From: Megalonaias nervosa
Lineage: Eukaryota > Mollusca > Bivalvia > Unionida > Unionidae
Reading direction: 5' to 3'
DNA length: 64,000 nucleotides
Assembly: GCA_016617855.1 (NCBI GenBank)
Contig: JAECUM010004955.1
Coordinates: 46,892-110,891, forward strand
How positions within the stretch are numbered: position 1 is the first letter of the stretch; each line of letters begins with the position of its first letter. Below, in pieces: positions 21,444-35,084 of the stretch. Position numbers and translations under genes: made by a program. The notes beneath the pieces were generated by a model. That model was given only the letters and a program-made list of their open reading frames with translations. It was not told the origin of the DNA and searched no databases.

Positions 21444-24004
21444 TTGTCTAGTACATTAATAGCTTAAGGGGAAGTAACTGATCAGTTTCCAATTTTATTT
21501 CTATTCGAAAATTGTAAAAATAATTTCTTTATAAATATATCTTTTGTGTTGAAAATGTACCCTGAAAATAATTTCAGTCACTTATTTAATGAATTATTTG
21601 GTATTACGGCATTAGAAGATATAATTATCATGCTGACATTTGTTTCATTATCCAATATTATCTGTCCATGGCATAGACCACATTGCAGTATGTTACAGGA
21701 TTCAGGCTTGTGCCAATTTCAAAGTTAAAAAAAAAATACACCCATCAATCATGATGGAACAAAAACAACTGCCACAATAAAATGTTTCTACCAGTTTAAG
21801 TTAGCAAAACTTGCTACCTTACTATTAAGTTCTTCATCTTACTATTGAGTTTTGCTTTACTATTTTTTTTTCTTCATGTAGGTGGTAAACAACACTGTGT
21901 AAAGAGTTCCATCCCTTTGCACTGGTTCATAGATCACCAGGGAAAAGATGATCTATATTTAGAAGCAGTATTGGTAAATGCACACTTAAATAGGTGGAAG
22001 TTTATGTTTTTTGCAAAAATGTCTGTTGGCTGTACAGTGGGATCAAATTATTGTATATATAGTGTATTTCTAAGTTTTCTAATGCATTTAAATGAAAATG
22101 CCAGTTTTGTGTAATGCATTGTTTGCCAATCTGACCTATTGCAGAGGGATGCAGTTTTTTTTTTGTCACCTTGGAGGATGTGTTAATTGGGATTTTCTAT
22201 AACTATCTTTACTTGACTACATCATAATTTCTACTTCATTAAGCACACGTTTGTTATATCTTTTTAAAATATTGGACTAATTATAGCAAAAGCTATACAT
22301 TAGATGGCAGCTCATTCGTCATTTTGCTACCATCGTAGGTTAAAGAAGATACATTTCCTAAGTTTTGACATGTAATAATTTGTTTAGTGACAGGTGTATG
22401 ATGGGTGGAAATGGTCTTGTTATAGAATTAATTTTTGCCACATTGGTTAAGAAAATCATTCCATGCAAAAATATTTTGAATGTTGTTAAATCCGATTTGG
22501 GCATCATTAAAAGGCTGAAAGAGACATAACATTTTTTTAATTACTATTATTTAGTAAAGATTTTAATTTCGTTAAAGAATTCCATTTCCAATCCACATTC
22601 ATTTTTGTCTCTACTGTTCTTATTTGTATCACACATCAGGTGTAATGTATGTGGTCTTGGACTTCAGTTTCCATTGTGTATTTTTGGCTATGCATTTGGG
22701 TTTGATTTGTATGTCCGTATTTGCTATTTATGTCCATATTTGCTATTTCTAACATCTCAAAAACTAGTGGACAGATTTCAGCCAGATTTATTAGAGATGG
22801 TCCATCCTTGCATGAAGGGCTTTAAAGTATGTACCAATGATGATGCTGCTACTAAAAATATAAAAGCCTTTAAGCAACTTCTCACAAACTGCTGAACAGA
22901 ATTTAACGACAGTGGATGAGGGGCTTTCAAGTTGACACTAATACTGCTACCTAAAATCAACTGTGACTGCCATTGCTAAGAATAGAAATAACTTCCTATG
23001 ACTTCTTAGAAACCACTAACAGAATTCCAACAAATTTGCAAGCTTTCTGGCGAAAAGGCCTCTCAGATTTTTATAAATGATAACTAAACTGTCATCACAT
23101 ATGGCCATCATTACTAAAAAATAAATAAGCTTTAAATAACTTTATAATTCACGGGAAAGAATTTTGTCAAATTTGACAGCTAGCATCCTGGTATAAAGTC
23201 TCATTTTTGGTATATTGGACAAATGCTGCTGATTTGGCACCAAATCCTGATAAATGTACAACAAATAGAAAAACCTTGAAAAATTTGTTTCATTACATAT
23301 GCAATAAACTGCATTTGAAGAAATTTCAGCAGAAACATCATGTTTACCCAGATTTCTTAGCCAGCTGCTCTTGCATTTGGCTACAAGGCAGATATCAAAC
23401 AGGTGAGCTATCTTAGGCCCACTTTAGTCTCTCTTTTTGTTGTTTTTTTAAACTCGCCACCATTAAGTGGTTGTGATTTGTTTGCAGAGTCATGAATTAA
23501 TATTGCTAATATTCTTATGTTAAGGAGCCTCTGTCAGATTTTGTTCATGATTGATTATTGGTAGTCCTTTTATGGAACACAGGATATTGAAATTCTTTGT
23601 ATTTTTTTTTTTTTCTGTTCTATTAAAGAACATTTCTATTTTTTTTTTTTGGGCTTTGGGAGGAGAGGGTGTACATTTAGAGAGGTAGAGAAGTGCCACA
23701 ATGTGAGAAAAGAAAATGACCCTAAGGGCATCAAATCCACATTTTCAGATTTTCACAACTTATTTAATGCAGATATCATGGATGCAACAATTTAATGCAT
23801 TATGATGTTAGAAATTCCCTCGCATGATGTCATTTTTCTACAATGATGTCATATTGTCAGGGGGACATTTTCTCGCATCGTGGCCCATATCCAGTCCATT
23901 GCATTGTAAATTATTATGAAGCATTGTTGTAGACTTACTGCTAAATAAGTACATAAGGCTTGTGTTGGTGAAATAAATTTAAAAAAGTTATTTACCGCTT
24001 GAAC

Positions 24005-24095
24005 GGTGTTGCAGCATTTACACTCGTATAGATGCCAGATCCAGCTGCAAACAACGTAGACTCTGATCTGCTGTTGCATTATGCCATTATCCTGA
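24005..24095. repeat. MITE family A, fragment
   Basis: The phrases GATCCAGCTGCAAACAACGT and CTCTGATCTGCTGTTGCATT match the inner part of the 26407-26621 copy. Confidence 0.45.
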
Positions 24096-25638
24096 TACAT
24101 TGGTAAATACAATGATTTTAGAACAAGGTGGGAAAGGTACCAGTAAGAAATATATGTGAAAGACATTTTGAAGCACATAAATTGACTAATCTTCAACCTA
24201 CACATGGAATAATGGACTGTTCCAATGTTTACCGTTATGTTTTAAATTTGCTGTATATTACTTTTCCAATGTCCAAACAATACTAAAACATTCCTTGTAA
24301 GTAAATGGATGATCACCTTTATTGGGTGGCTTGTTGTGTAAAACCTCCATAAGATGTTTTTATATTTTATATCAACAGAGTTCGAAGCTGCATTTATGTT
24401 GACAAATATAAAACTTTATTATATTTCATCACTTACTATGCTGCATGATGGTACTAGAATCTAAATTGTTTTGGATAATCCAGGTTTTCCTGAAACAGAC
24501 CAGAAATATTGGGAAACTTCAGTTTTCTCAATGATTGTAAAATGATGTTAAGTTATTTAGTGATCATCAGACAGGGTTCTGTAGCCATGATGGACTTTAC
24601 CACTTTCAGCAGATAAAGTATGAAAAACTATTTTAAACAGCAAATTAGCTCTGAAAATCTTGTGCAGTAGAATGTCACCATCAGGACTGTACATTCAAAA
24701 TCAATTTATGTCCAGTCTTACAAAAACGCTCAGAATTTTGTATAGACCATGAGCGAAAGGTCACAGGTAATAATCTGTATTTTTGCAGTAATAATCCAGA
24801 CTCCATTGTAGATGATCAGTATGTAAACATACGCATAACCAATGTCTAAACAGCATTGGGCTGACCAGGTTACAAAAATGTAACTATCATGTTAGAAGTG
24901 TCATAGCAGACATTTCCAAGTACATTACTGGCAAAAAATCTGGTCTAACATTATGTGCCTTATTTTGCTCTTTTGATTATTGCCAATCAAGAGAAGCAAG
25001 TCATGTAGCATAATGATGGTTTAACTTCTATCATTTTTATGCTGAGTAGTAATTTGCCACGGTGACCTACTTTCCATGTTTGTATCACTCTGCAGTTGGA
25101 TCCTGCATCATTATGAACAACCTGCAGAACAGTTATCATGGTGACCATACTTTCACATCTGTATCTTACTGCTATAGCAGACTTTACGTCTTAGGAACTT
25201 TATTGCCGGCTGATAGTGTTTTGGCAACCTTACCCTTACCCAATCATCATTATCCAAATTTTTCACATTTTTTACCTTTTTGTTGTGAATATAGGTGAGA
25301 CATTTAAGATGGCTGGCCCAAAAATAATGTTGAATGAATGTGTGATATGGTTCTTATTTTACAGAGAAGTTGTCAGTCTATATGTTGTATGAAATGAAAA
25401 CTTAATCATAGGTGAAATATTTATTTTCCAAATGAGACGAAAGTTTTATATACCTTCTAAAATCATTTAAAAGCATATAATGGAGAACTTGTTTTTCTTC
25501 TTAAAATTAGATTTTTTAGCATTCCCCAGAATAAGAAGAGAAGACAAACCACCACAAAGTTTACAACACATTATCATTGGATATGTTCTGCTTGTCTTGT
25601 ACGAGACAGAGTTTTACATGGCTAGATGGTACTGCTTA

Positions 25639-25827
25639 GGGCTGTGCCAGTAAAATATACTTTGGACTCTGGGAAGACACTTTTAATGTGGAGGTGTAGA
25701 CACCCATAAATGCAAATTAGAATTTTGTATCATTGTCACATGTACACTTGGAGTAATAAGAGTATCCTGGCACGTTTTTAAAGAAGTGCCTTCCCTGGGT
25801 ATCATGTTTGTTTAAATGGAATAGCCC
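25639..25827. mobile_element. PIF/Harbinger-type MITE, 189 bp, TTA target duplication
   Basis: The left end GGGCTGTGCCAGTAAAATAT and the right end, read on the other strand, GGGCTATTCCATTTAAACAA are inverted repeats. Further in, GGGAAGACACTTTT matches GGGAAGGCACTTCTTT. The flanks are TTA on both sides (25636-25638, 25828-25830), the TWA duplication typical of PIF/Harbinger elements. The same ends bound the 5.8 kb element at 55441-61272, so this is probably a deletion derivative of that family. Confidence 0.75.
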
Positions 25828-26406
25828 TTACATCACAAGATGTTACTCATTATGATATGTTTTTTTTGTTTTCAAAAATATGTTTAGAGACATTTTTTTA
25901 TCAACATTAGAGATATGTTTACTTTTTTAAAAGAATTTCAATGACTTTTCACTTTATGCATTTTTTAAAATACATATAATTGTTATATCATGACACATGG
26001 TCGGGGTGGGTGAAAAAGCCGTTTCTGCTGATATGGTTTATTTTTCTGTACATTGTAACAGTATGTAGACCAGCAGGATGTTATATAAATGAATCCCACT
26101 TTGTCTAAATCATGGCAAGCAGAAATACTTGTATATATATAGCTTGTTCTATGGTATATCTGTTCAAATCAATTTTGTTTTGCAAGATTTGTTGTATCAA
26201 ATGCAGACCTTACTTTGTTGCAACCAGGTAATTGTATGGTCATGTGATGTACAATGTAATCATGATCAACACTGAATAAAGCAATTTACTTCAAGTTTGT
26301 CATTATTTATTGTCAAATTCAAACAATAAAGGGATCATGGCAACTCTCGATAATGTGGTTCTGCTGAAAAGTTTATAAACAGGAAGTTGTTGTTATTAAG
26401 AAAATC

Positions 26407-26621
26407 TACTGTATATACTCATTTATAATCCAAGTCCAACTGCAAACAACATAGACCTTGATCTGCTATAAAAATAATGTACTTGTATATCAGATTCTAT
26501 GTTGCTTGTTCTGCTGATTACTCCAAACAAATTGCACCAACCCAGATCTGCCTGCACATTTTGCAATGGCACATCTTGGTCTGTACAGATTGTAGTTGAA
26601 CTTGTAAGCAAGTACAGTGCC
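26407..26621. mobile_element. MITE family A
   Basis: Left TACTGTATATACTCATTTAT, right (other strand) CACTGTACTTGCTTACAAGT followed by TCAACTACAATCTG. The interior CCTTGATCTGCTATAAAAAT and ACCCAGATCTGCCTGCACAT parallels the 8887-9107 copy. Confidence 0.65.
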
Positions 26622-27097
26622 CTAATAATGTAGAAGATACAAAACTGCGCTAATATTGTTTTGTCTTGTGTTTGTAGAAGCATAGTTTTTATTCATTAAT
26701 CATACACATCTTCGTAAATTTATATCTTTTGTCATAAACTCTGATTACTTGTAATAAAACCCATTTAGGAGATTTTTGGGCTCAAATGATTAATTGAAAA
26801 AAAGAAGGGACGGGGAAAAAAAATGGAGATGGATAGGAGAAGCAGATGTTAGCAGGCACTTATATAAAAAGGGGCATATGTTCTCTTTCTTGAAAATTCT
26901 GAATTTTCAAACCTATCAACAGTTATATAAAAATACGCAGTAAATATCTATTACATAAGGTATGAGGTAAAGAATAAATAATTCTGTCAAATGAAAATAA
27001 ATGTACTTTTTTCTTCACATACCAACAGACTTTGAATACAAGATTATTCAATCAACTGTTTAACAACTATTTGCTATCAAACTTTTCCAATCACTCT

Positions 27098-27350
27098 GGT
27101 AGGCCCAAGTGGTTAGAGCATTCGCTTTGGATATGTGTGGGTCATGGGTTCAAAACCTGGCCAACAAAGTCATACCAAAGACTTATAAAAATGGTTCTAG
27201 CAGCTGCTCACATGGTGCTCAGCAATAAGAGCTTAGTTTTAGGACTGGTTGGCCTGATGATACATGTCTGTGGCATGATACCCCTGAGCTAGACATCTCT
27301 ATAAACTGCCACACTGCAGACGTCATAGCAATACGACTAAAATTGTTAAA
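27098..27350 (+). mobile_element. SINE family 2 (tRNA-derived)
   Basis: The tRNA-like head has an A box (GTAGGCCCAAGTGGTTAGAG) and a B box (GGGTTCAAAACC). The body has TGGTTGGCCTGATGATACAT and the end GACGTCATAGCAATACGACT. The inverted copy at 37578-37841 shares head and body. Confidence 0.7.
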
Positions 27351-27621
27351 GATATGTTAAAAATCTAAATCACACACAATCTTTAACAATTCACAATTTG
27401 TTTATGCATGTATATTTTTACATTAAAAGTATATCTTTTTAAATGTGACAGATTGGGTCGGTCTTTGCAATATCTACATTTATTATTGAATTGTTTTGCT
27501 TAGAAAATGATTAATTTTATTACTGCATCAACCTTAGTTATCTCTTTGATTCCACATATATTTTCTTTGATAAATCTAAGTTGATGATGTGACAACACTT
27601 GCTTTTAGTCCATCATAACAA

Positions 27622-27866
27622 GGGCCCCAGGGTGGCCAAGTGGTCTAAGGCACTTGCCTTTTTCAGTTCACTGACATCTCACCCATGTCCGTGTGGGTTT
27701 GAATCTTGGGCTCATCAAGCATGGGTGTGTGAGAAGGCATGCCATTAGCTTCCTGTGAATTATTCAGTCTTCACAGGGTTTTCGTGGGCATTTCCTCCAC
27801 GAAATATACTGGCTGTTGTGTACAGCCTGTAATATGCTAAAAAATTGCATTAAACCCAAAAACCAT
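27622..27866 (+). mobile_element. SINE family 1 (tRNA-derived)
   Basis: Head GGGTGGCCAAGTGGTCTAAG (A box), then CATCTCACCCATGTCCGTGT and a B-box-like GGTTTGAATC. The tail TCCTCCACGAAATATACTGG ends in TTAAACCCAAAAACC. Same family as 28245-28482 and, inverted, 45701-45956. Confidence 0.8.
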
Positions 27867-28244
27867 TGTAACATGTCATTTAATAATGCAATTTGATATA
27901 TGACAGTGTAAGAACAGATGAGATATTTTTCAGCTTGTAACATCAACGGAGAACGAAGTTCATTTGTGATAATTTTGACTGTTTAAGAATTGTATTTGTA
28001 GTCAAGGTTGTATGTATAAGCTTCAGTTACATCCATTTAATGTTTGGGTACATTGTTGTTTGATAATGGAAGCATAAAAAATTGAAGACATTCATTCACT
28101 TGTGTGTTACTGAATTGAGCATTCCATTTCTTTATAGAAGTTGTATTTTTTTTTTTGTTGTTGTCATTTTCATTTAATTCTACATCAGACTTTTACATAC
28201 TTTTTATGATAGTGTGCCAAAACATTTGTAAATGGTTGCTGTGT

Positions 28245-28482
28245 GGGCCCTGGGTGGCCAAGTTGTATAAAACACTTGCCTTTACCAATCACTGCCATCT
28301 CACCTTTGTCCGTGTGAGTTCGAGTTTTAGATTTGACTGTGTGTATGTGAGAAAGCTGCCAGCAGCTTCCATTGATTCTTTCAGGTGCTCTTCTGGATTC
28401 TGACTCCACCAATTATACTGGCTGCCACATATAGCGCATCTACGCTTGTGCTGAGAAATAGTGTTAAACCCAAAACAACAAC
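28245..28482 (+). mobile_element. SINE family 1
   Basis: GGGCCCTGGGTGGCCAAGTT head, CTCACCTTTGTCCGTGTGAG then TTCGAGTTTTAG (B-box region), ACTCCACCAATTATACTGGC tail and GTTAAACCCAAAACAACAAC end. Confidence 0.8.
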
Positions 28483-29410
28483 TGTTAACTACGATCCCAA
28501 TCAAAGTAAAAAATATTTTTTAAAGATTTTATAGCCATTAGTATGTTTTGAAAATTTAAAAAATTCTAAGAGAGAATATACTTATTTGTGGAGTTTTGGA
28601 CATATTTTCAGAAACCATCTTTATTAATAAAATCATTATTGTAGATGATACTTTTCTCATCAGTTTTTGTGTTGAGATAGAACCGTGCAGATATTTGTAA
28701 AAAGTATTGAAGTCAATTTTATTTAATTCTGAGAAGGCACCAAAAACGTCTGTCTAGAATCTTTTCTTCTAAAATGAACAAAATCTTTTCAAAGAAGAAG
28801 AGATAATATGTATTTGGTACTGAAAGTTGCAATAGACTTTTATGTTTAGACTTTCCAGACAATTCTGCTGAATCATGTAATTTTTAAAGCATGTATAAAT
28901 TTGAAAACATTTATCATCTTTAAACCACTCTCATATTAGCCTTTTATTATAATTTTTCATTTTATTTCCACCTTGGCTCTATTCTATAGAGACTTGAAAT
29001 GAAAGTATTTAGTTTATTAAGTGCCTGTTCTGGTGGGTTTGGTGAAGTTTAATAAAGTTTAAACAATTTTGGGATCACAAGACCTTTTATCACTACCATC
29101 TTTGCAAATGGTGAAATATCTGCTCATTCCATTGCAAAAGCATATTTTTAATTTCCCCAATTTTGGTGGGATAATTGGATCAATCTCCAGAATAGTTCAA
29201 AACTTAATACCAGTGAAGACAAATTCATAGAAATCTCAGTTAAGTTTATTTTCAGGACAGAATTCCAATCAGCTGCCATTTCTGCTTTGAAACTAAAATA
29301 CTTTCTATATATGTCGACGCGAGAATTTAGAATATTGATTCAAAAGATCCAAGGCCAATTTCCAAGACTCTTCTGAACCAGTTAGAGAAAGTGACATGTT
29401 GCCCGCACAC

Positions 29411-30496
29411 TGAGTTAACATCAAGAGTACGTGATGCATCATCTTTGTATTGGCAGTTAACATCAAAAGTGATGTATCATCTGTGTATTGGGAGTTAACA
29501 TCAGAAGTGATGTATCATCTGTGTATTGGCAGTTAACATCAGAAGTGATGTATCATCTGTGTATTGGCAGTTAACATCAAAAGTGATGTATCATCTGTGT
29601 ATTGGGAGTTAACATCAGAAGTGATGTATCATCTGTGTATTGGCAGTTAACATCAAAAGTGATGTATCATCTGTGTATTGGGAGTCAACATCAAAAGTGA
29701 TGTATGATCTGTGTATTGGCAGTTAACATCAAAAGTGATGTATCATCTGTGTATTGGGAGTCAATATCAAAAGTGATGTTATCATCTGTGTATTGAGAGT
29801 TAAAATGAAGAATAAGTGATGTATCGTCTGTGTATTGAGAGTTAACATCTAGAATAAGTGATGTATCATCTGTGTATTGGGAGTTGACATCAAAAAGTGA
29901 TGCATCATCTGTGTATTGAGAGTTAACATCAAGAATAAGTGATGTATCATCTGTGCATTGAGAGTTAACATCAAGAATAAGTGATGTTATCATCAGTGTA
30001 TTGTGAGCTAACATCAAAAAAAGTGATGCATCATCTGTGTATTGAGTTAACATCAAGAATAAGTGATGTATCATCTGTGTATTGAGAGTTATCATCAAGA
30101 ATAAATGTTTGATTTGTGTATAGAGAGTTAACAGCAAAAATAAGTGATGTATCATTTGCATATTGAGAGTTGACATCAAAAGTGATATATGATCAGTGTA
30201 TTGAGTCAACATCAAGAATAAGTGATGAATCATCTGCATACTGAGTTTACATAAAATTTATGTATTGTCAGCATACTGACTTGTCATCAAGAGTAAGTGA
30301 TGTATGGTCTGTTTTGAGTGTTATCAAAAGTGATGTATCATCTGTTTTGAGAGTCAACATCAAAAGTGATGCATCATCTGTGTATTAAGAGTTGACATCA
30401 AGAGCAAAGGATGTATTTGTTATGAGAACATCAAAAGTGTCATCTGTGTATTGATAGTTAACATCAAAAGTGATCTGATGCATCATCTGTGTATTG
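29411..30496. repeat. 38 bp minisatellite, about 28 units
   Basis: The unit is about 38 bp: GTTAACATCA(A/G)AAGTGATG then TATCATCTGTGTATTGGCA. It is repeated over 1.1 kb. The left part is regular, alternating GGCA and GGGA unit ends in pairs. The right part carries insertions (AAGAATAAGTGATG variants) and decays after 30240. Open frames through it, including a 182-codon one on the minus strand, are products of the repeat and not genes. Confidence 0.95.
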
Positions 30497-30889
30497 TGCG
30501 ACTCTATGGTCTTAAACTAAGTAACAGAAAGAATGTACTAATAGTCATAAATAAGCTGATGTACCATTAATTTTGAATTGGTTGATGTACCAACAGTCTT
30601 GATGTATCGCAGTGATGTAATCCAGAATGTCTTTTTAAATAAATGATTCCTCAAATTATATCTGAACACAACAATCAGTAATTCCAAAGACTGAATTTAA
30701 CTTCGTTTATCTCAACCTTATATAAAAACCAAAGACATAATAAAATTACCATGAAAACAAAGTGTGGATAATAGCTGGATTGCCAGAGAATGAATAACAA
30801 CATACCATAGGTACACAATGAAATTTTGTCATGACTCTTGTGACAAGAGCTGTAAAGTTACTAGGCAGCGACAGAAAGTAATCAAGTTC

Positions 30890-31870
30890 ACTTCCATTTC
30901 AATGGGTTTTAGAGTCAAAGTGCAGAAATGGGAAAGAAATAAATTGGTAACCTTGACCTTGAAGATAAAACCTTGACCGTTATGCAAGAGATACAATTAA
31001 AGAGAGAAACAGTGTACCATACTTTATTTCTGAACCTCAACCTACCTTTAATCCTTAAAGCAGAAACAAAAGCAACCATAAAGCATATAAATTTCACCAT
31101 GACCCTGAATATAGAAATCTGCATGTGGAATGTAACAATCTTTTAGTGACAATAAATATGTCTACCAAACTGTATTCATCTTAAACAGTTCAGATATGTG
31201 AAAATGATACTGTAATAAAACATACTGGTCTACAACCTTGACCATGAATAAAGCCACCACCACCATTCCCCATGTGGTGCAGGTCAATTATGGCAAGTTT
31301 CATCTTTAATCTCAAATGGAAATGAAAGAATGATGGCAGATTTACAATACTGACCCATGACCTTGGAGGTTGAAGACAGGACACCTAGTGTGGTATGTAA
31401 CACACTTGCTAATGATTTTCTTTAAGTATACAGTTTCATCTCTTAATCCCAAACAGATCTTCAATTGTAGAAAAGAAAGTAACGTGTGATGTAAAACTTA
31501 AAATATTTATCCATGACCATGAAGATACAGCCCGTAATGTACCCCGAGACACAATCTAATGATAATGTATAGATATGCCAACTTGACATCTTTAAACCTA
31601 CAAGGCACTAAAGTTACAAAGCCCAAAGGACTGTCAGAAGAAAATATACGAGACACACATTGTGATGATAATGTGGACAAATACCAAGTTTCATCTCGTG
31701 ATCTCAAAATAGCTTACATATTAGAGTGAAATGGAAAGTGTGACAGAAAATTTAATACCAAATCATGACCTCGACCATGAAAATATGCCCCCACTAATGA
31801 TGACGTATAAATAAGCTTGTATGCCTGATCATATTTTATTTCAAGCAAGAAGTTCCCTGGTGATAATGTA
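30890..31870. repeat. Diverged satellite, about 180 bp units
   Basis: Five or six imperfect units share CCTTGACC(T/A)TGAA(G/A)AT, then a TAATGATAATGTATA(G/A)A phrase, then CCAAGTTTCATCT(T/C)(T/G)(T/A)ATC and AAAGTGTGACAG-like text. Spacing is about 130-190 bp. Old and non-coding. Confidence 0.6.
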
Positions 31871-32029
31871 TGCCCCCAACCCTACCCTTGCTCCCACTCT
31901 TTCCGTCGTGGACATACAAAAAAAAGTAGGAAAAGATGTCATATATAAACAAGACTCCGTCTAAGGAGCTGATGCTCTGTCCAAAAAGAATTTCCAGAAA
32001 TTATATATACGATCATGTCTCCATTTTAA

Positions 32030-32450
32030 CTTGTATCAAATCTGATATTCTTGAGTAAGGATTTTCAAATTGGACATAGTGGCAGTCATATTTAGGACAA
32101 ACCAGATATGAGAACTCTTTTCATGACAACCTGAATCCCATACGTCTATCCATTCATGAGTAGTAGAAATAACAAGATTGTCAAGATGGCTTCATGGCAA
32201 CCTCATTTGATACAAGACTGGCATTACATGTATTTGCATTTAGGATTAACTAATCACAAAGAAGTCTTTTGCTGAAAAACCTTGGTTGATATGATCATCA
32301 GTTGTGGAAGATTAGCAACAAGATTTTCAGGATTGCTGCACTGGTGGCCATAATGGATATCAGAGCAGCATAGACACCATAATGAAGTCTTCTCATTAAA
32401 ATCCCTTATTGACTTTACTTTCCATTTAGAATGATAGAAAATGGACAACT
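32030..32450. repeat. Diverged repeat shared with 44340-45430
   Basis: Two units carry AAGATTGTCAAGATGGCTTC, GGCATTACATGTATTTGCAT then TTAGGATTAACTAATCACA and CAAGATTTTCAGGATTGCTG. The same phrases in the same order form the array in an SF3B3 intron. Confidence 0.6.
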
Positions 32451-34714
32451 TACATCAGGGCACCCTTTAATTCTTCTGGTCTATGATCAATAGAGTGAAC
32501 AATGTCAACATTTGTTCATGAACACACAAAATTGGCCACAACATTTACAAGGGTCATGCTCCAAGTTGAAACAGGCAAAAGAGCTACACTTGTTTCATCA
32601 TGACAGGGAAGCGATGTCAACCTTCTGCAACAATACACATTTAACCCTCCATTTCCAATTCCCCCAGTGATATACTGTCCAAAATATTTCATCAACTTCT
32701 GAGTTCATTTAGTAGTGTCCTGTGCCCTTAAGTATACATGTTAAAAATTTTACCGCCAACCATACCAAAGTGAAACTACAAAGTCAGTTGAATCGCATGC
32801 TTTTTCAACTCAATAACCAAGTATTGTGTCAATCAAGTATTATCTATGTATTCAAGTTTGCTATATGGTAATGTTCAAAAAATGTACAAATGATGAATTA
32901 CACAAAAATATAGAAAGTTAAAACCTATCGAAATAATTTAAGAAATCAGGTAGCAAAATATAAAACGTACAAATGTTAAAATTCTGTAAAACATATATCA
33001 AATAGGCTTTTAAAAAAGAATGGCAACTATGAAGAGATGGTATGTTTCTTTTGCAAATTACATTTCTCTGAGACTACTTACCCAATCACATTAATATTGG
33101 GAAAGAAGCTCTGCTGCTTCTTGAATCCAGAAATCCCATAAAGACAAATATGTAGAAAATGTAGTTTTCCTTTCTCTCTTTTTTAACTCAAACGAACAAC
33201 TGGAAGAAACTTGCACATTACTTCCTCTTGTTATCTAGGTAGGTATCATCTGGTTGTTTAAATGTTTAAGCCAAGCGAAGCATCAACGAGGATAATTGCA
33301 TGGGGGGGGAGAGATGTGTGTGAATTTAATAGCAACGAGATTGTGGAAACATCAGTGAAACATAATCTACAAAAAATTACTTTCTATGTAGAATATATTG
33401 TCTGATTACATTAGTATGTATATTGTAGTGTTTTACAACACCTTAGCTAAAGGTAAAGCTCGGAAAATGCAAAAATGAACTGTATGAAAACCCAGAAAGA
33501 TAAACCCTTGTAAACAAGAAGCAAAAAGATAAAAAATATAAAACATAAAGATGTTAAAATTTTCTAAAATGTATATGAAGTAACAGAAAAGTAATGCAAA
33601 ATCCTTCATTCCCTTCAAAAGTCTACATTTTCTCAGGTATTATATAGTTCAATCACTATGCATGCTAAGGCTAGCACTTTCTGAAACCATGTTGTGCAAG
33701 TTTGCAGCTTCAGTGAGTTTCTGGCTATTGGCTAAAATTTATCCAAGTCATTTAGGCTTATTTAGGTCAAAGTTGGCCAGCAAATCTAGCAGATCATTGC
33801 TGTGACCTGTATTTGTTCTACCACCTTGCATAAACATTTTGGAAAACATTGTGCAATATCCTTTATTGTAAATGAGACAGGCCTGTTCACTCAAAAAGAC
33901 AGAAAAAGCTGGCCAGAAGAGAGATCAAAACATTCAAAGGAACAATGTTGTTGTCTCTTCACCCAGTCCCTGAAAACCTGCCACTTCCCCCCTCTTAAGC
34001 CTTCCAAATGGAAGGTCTTCTTGCTCATGAGATTCTCTCCACAGCTTGAATGTTGAAACTTTATTGTCAGCATGGCTCTCCGTGTGAACCATGCATGAAG
34101 AAAATGATACTGAACTACCGGTAGGTCTGCCATCTGCAAGGGGTGCATACAATGGCAGCCTTGAGGAATAAAATCTGCTGCCATGTTTAGTAAACTGAGT
34201 TGCTGAAACCCACTTCCTACTGCAGATTGTTATTGACAGCACAATAACCCATGCAAGTCTCCAAATTTGAAAGAAAACCAGGTGGGTGAAAAGTGAGACA
34301 AGGCCATTCATTTCCTGCAGTAAAACAATATAAGTTTCAGGATGTTTTCCAAGTACATGTACACCTAAGTTTCCATCAATAAGATCATGAACATGGAGAC
34401 AACATAGTTGACACTCTTCACAAATGGCCCTAGCCGAGATTGAGACCAAGCTCGAAATGGTCAACTGTTCCTTGGAAGGTGAAACGAAGGAACTTTCATG
34501 AAGCTGGATGAATGGACATGAACATGAGCATTGTTCTGATTGAGACTGATCACAAACTCCCCTTGAAGGAGAGATGAACTGATTGCAATGTTTCCAACTT
34601 GGGTTATGTAGGCTGTTGACTCCAATGCATGCTTGTTTCCTACTTTATCAGCCTGGTGAAATATTTCCAATGATGCAGTCCATCACAGATGACTTTGCCA
34701 CCATATTCTATATA

Positions 34715-34872
34715 AGCCTTGAAACTGATGGGTACTGGTTCGAATCCTACCATTGGACCAGCCTGGCTCAGCAACCATGGAGTGTTACTAGGCAAGACAC
34801 TTTTTTAAAATTGTCTTGGCACTAATTAACCTACTTGGGTAGCTGTGATGTAAAACACCAAACCAAACCACT
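34715..34872 (+). mobile_element. SINE family 3
   Basis: B box GGTTCGAATCCTACC at 34737-34751, body CAGCAACCATGGAGTGTTAC and TAGGCAAGACAC, then AACCTACTTGGGTAGCTGTG and a GTAAAACACCAAACCAAACC end. Confidence 0.7.
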
Positions 34873-35084
34873 ACAGCCTTAAAACAACTCCAACCTCTCC
34901 ACAGCAGGGTCAGAGTGAGGCAATAGATTGAGGTTTTCCCACACCCACTGTGAGGGCTGTCCTCATCTGGCAAAATTTCCATGTCCGTATACAACAGACT
35001 GAGCAGCATGGAAGTAGTAGTCCCATCACCCCTAAATGTAGGCTGGTATTTCTCTATTGGGTATGCCAATAATGTCAAGGCCTT

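Noticed and set aside
29691..30239. 182-codon open frame on the minus strand with repeated ILDVNSQYTDDTS
   Set aside because: It is the translation of the 38 bp minisatellite; the repeat simply lacks stops in this phase.
29411..30496. CRISPR-like spaced repeats
   Set aside because: Units are contiguous and have no unique spacers, and the genome is eukaryotic.
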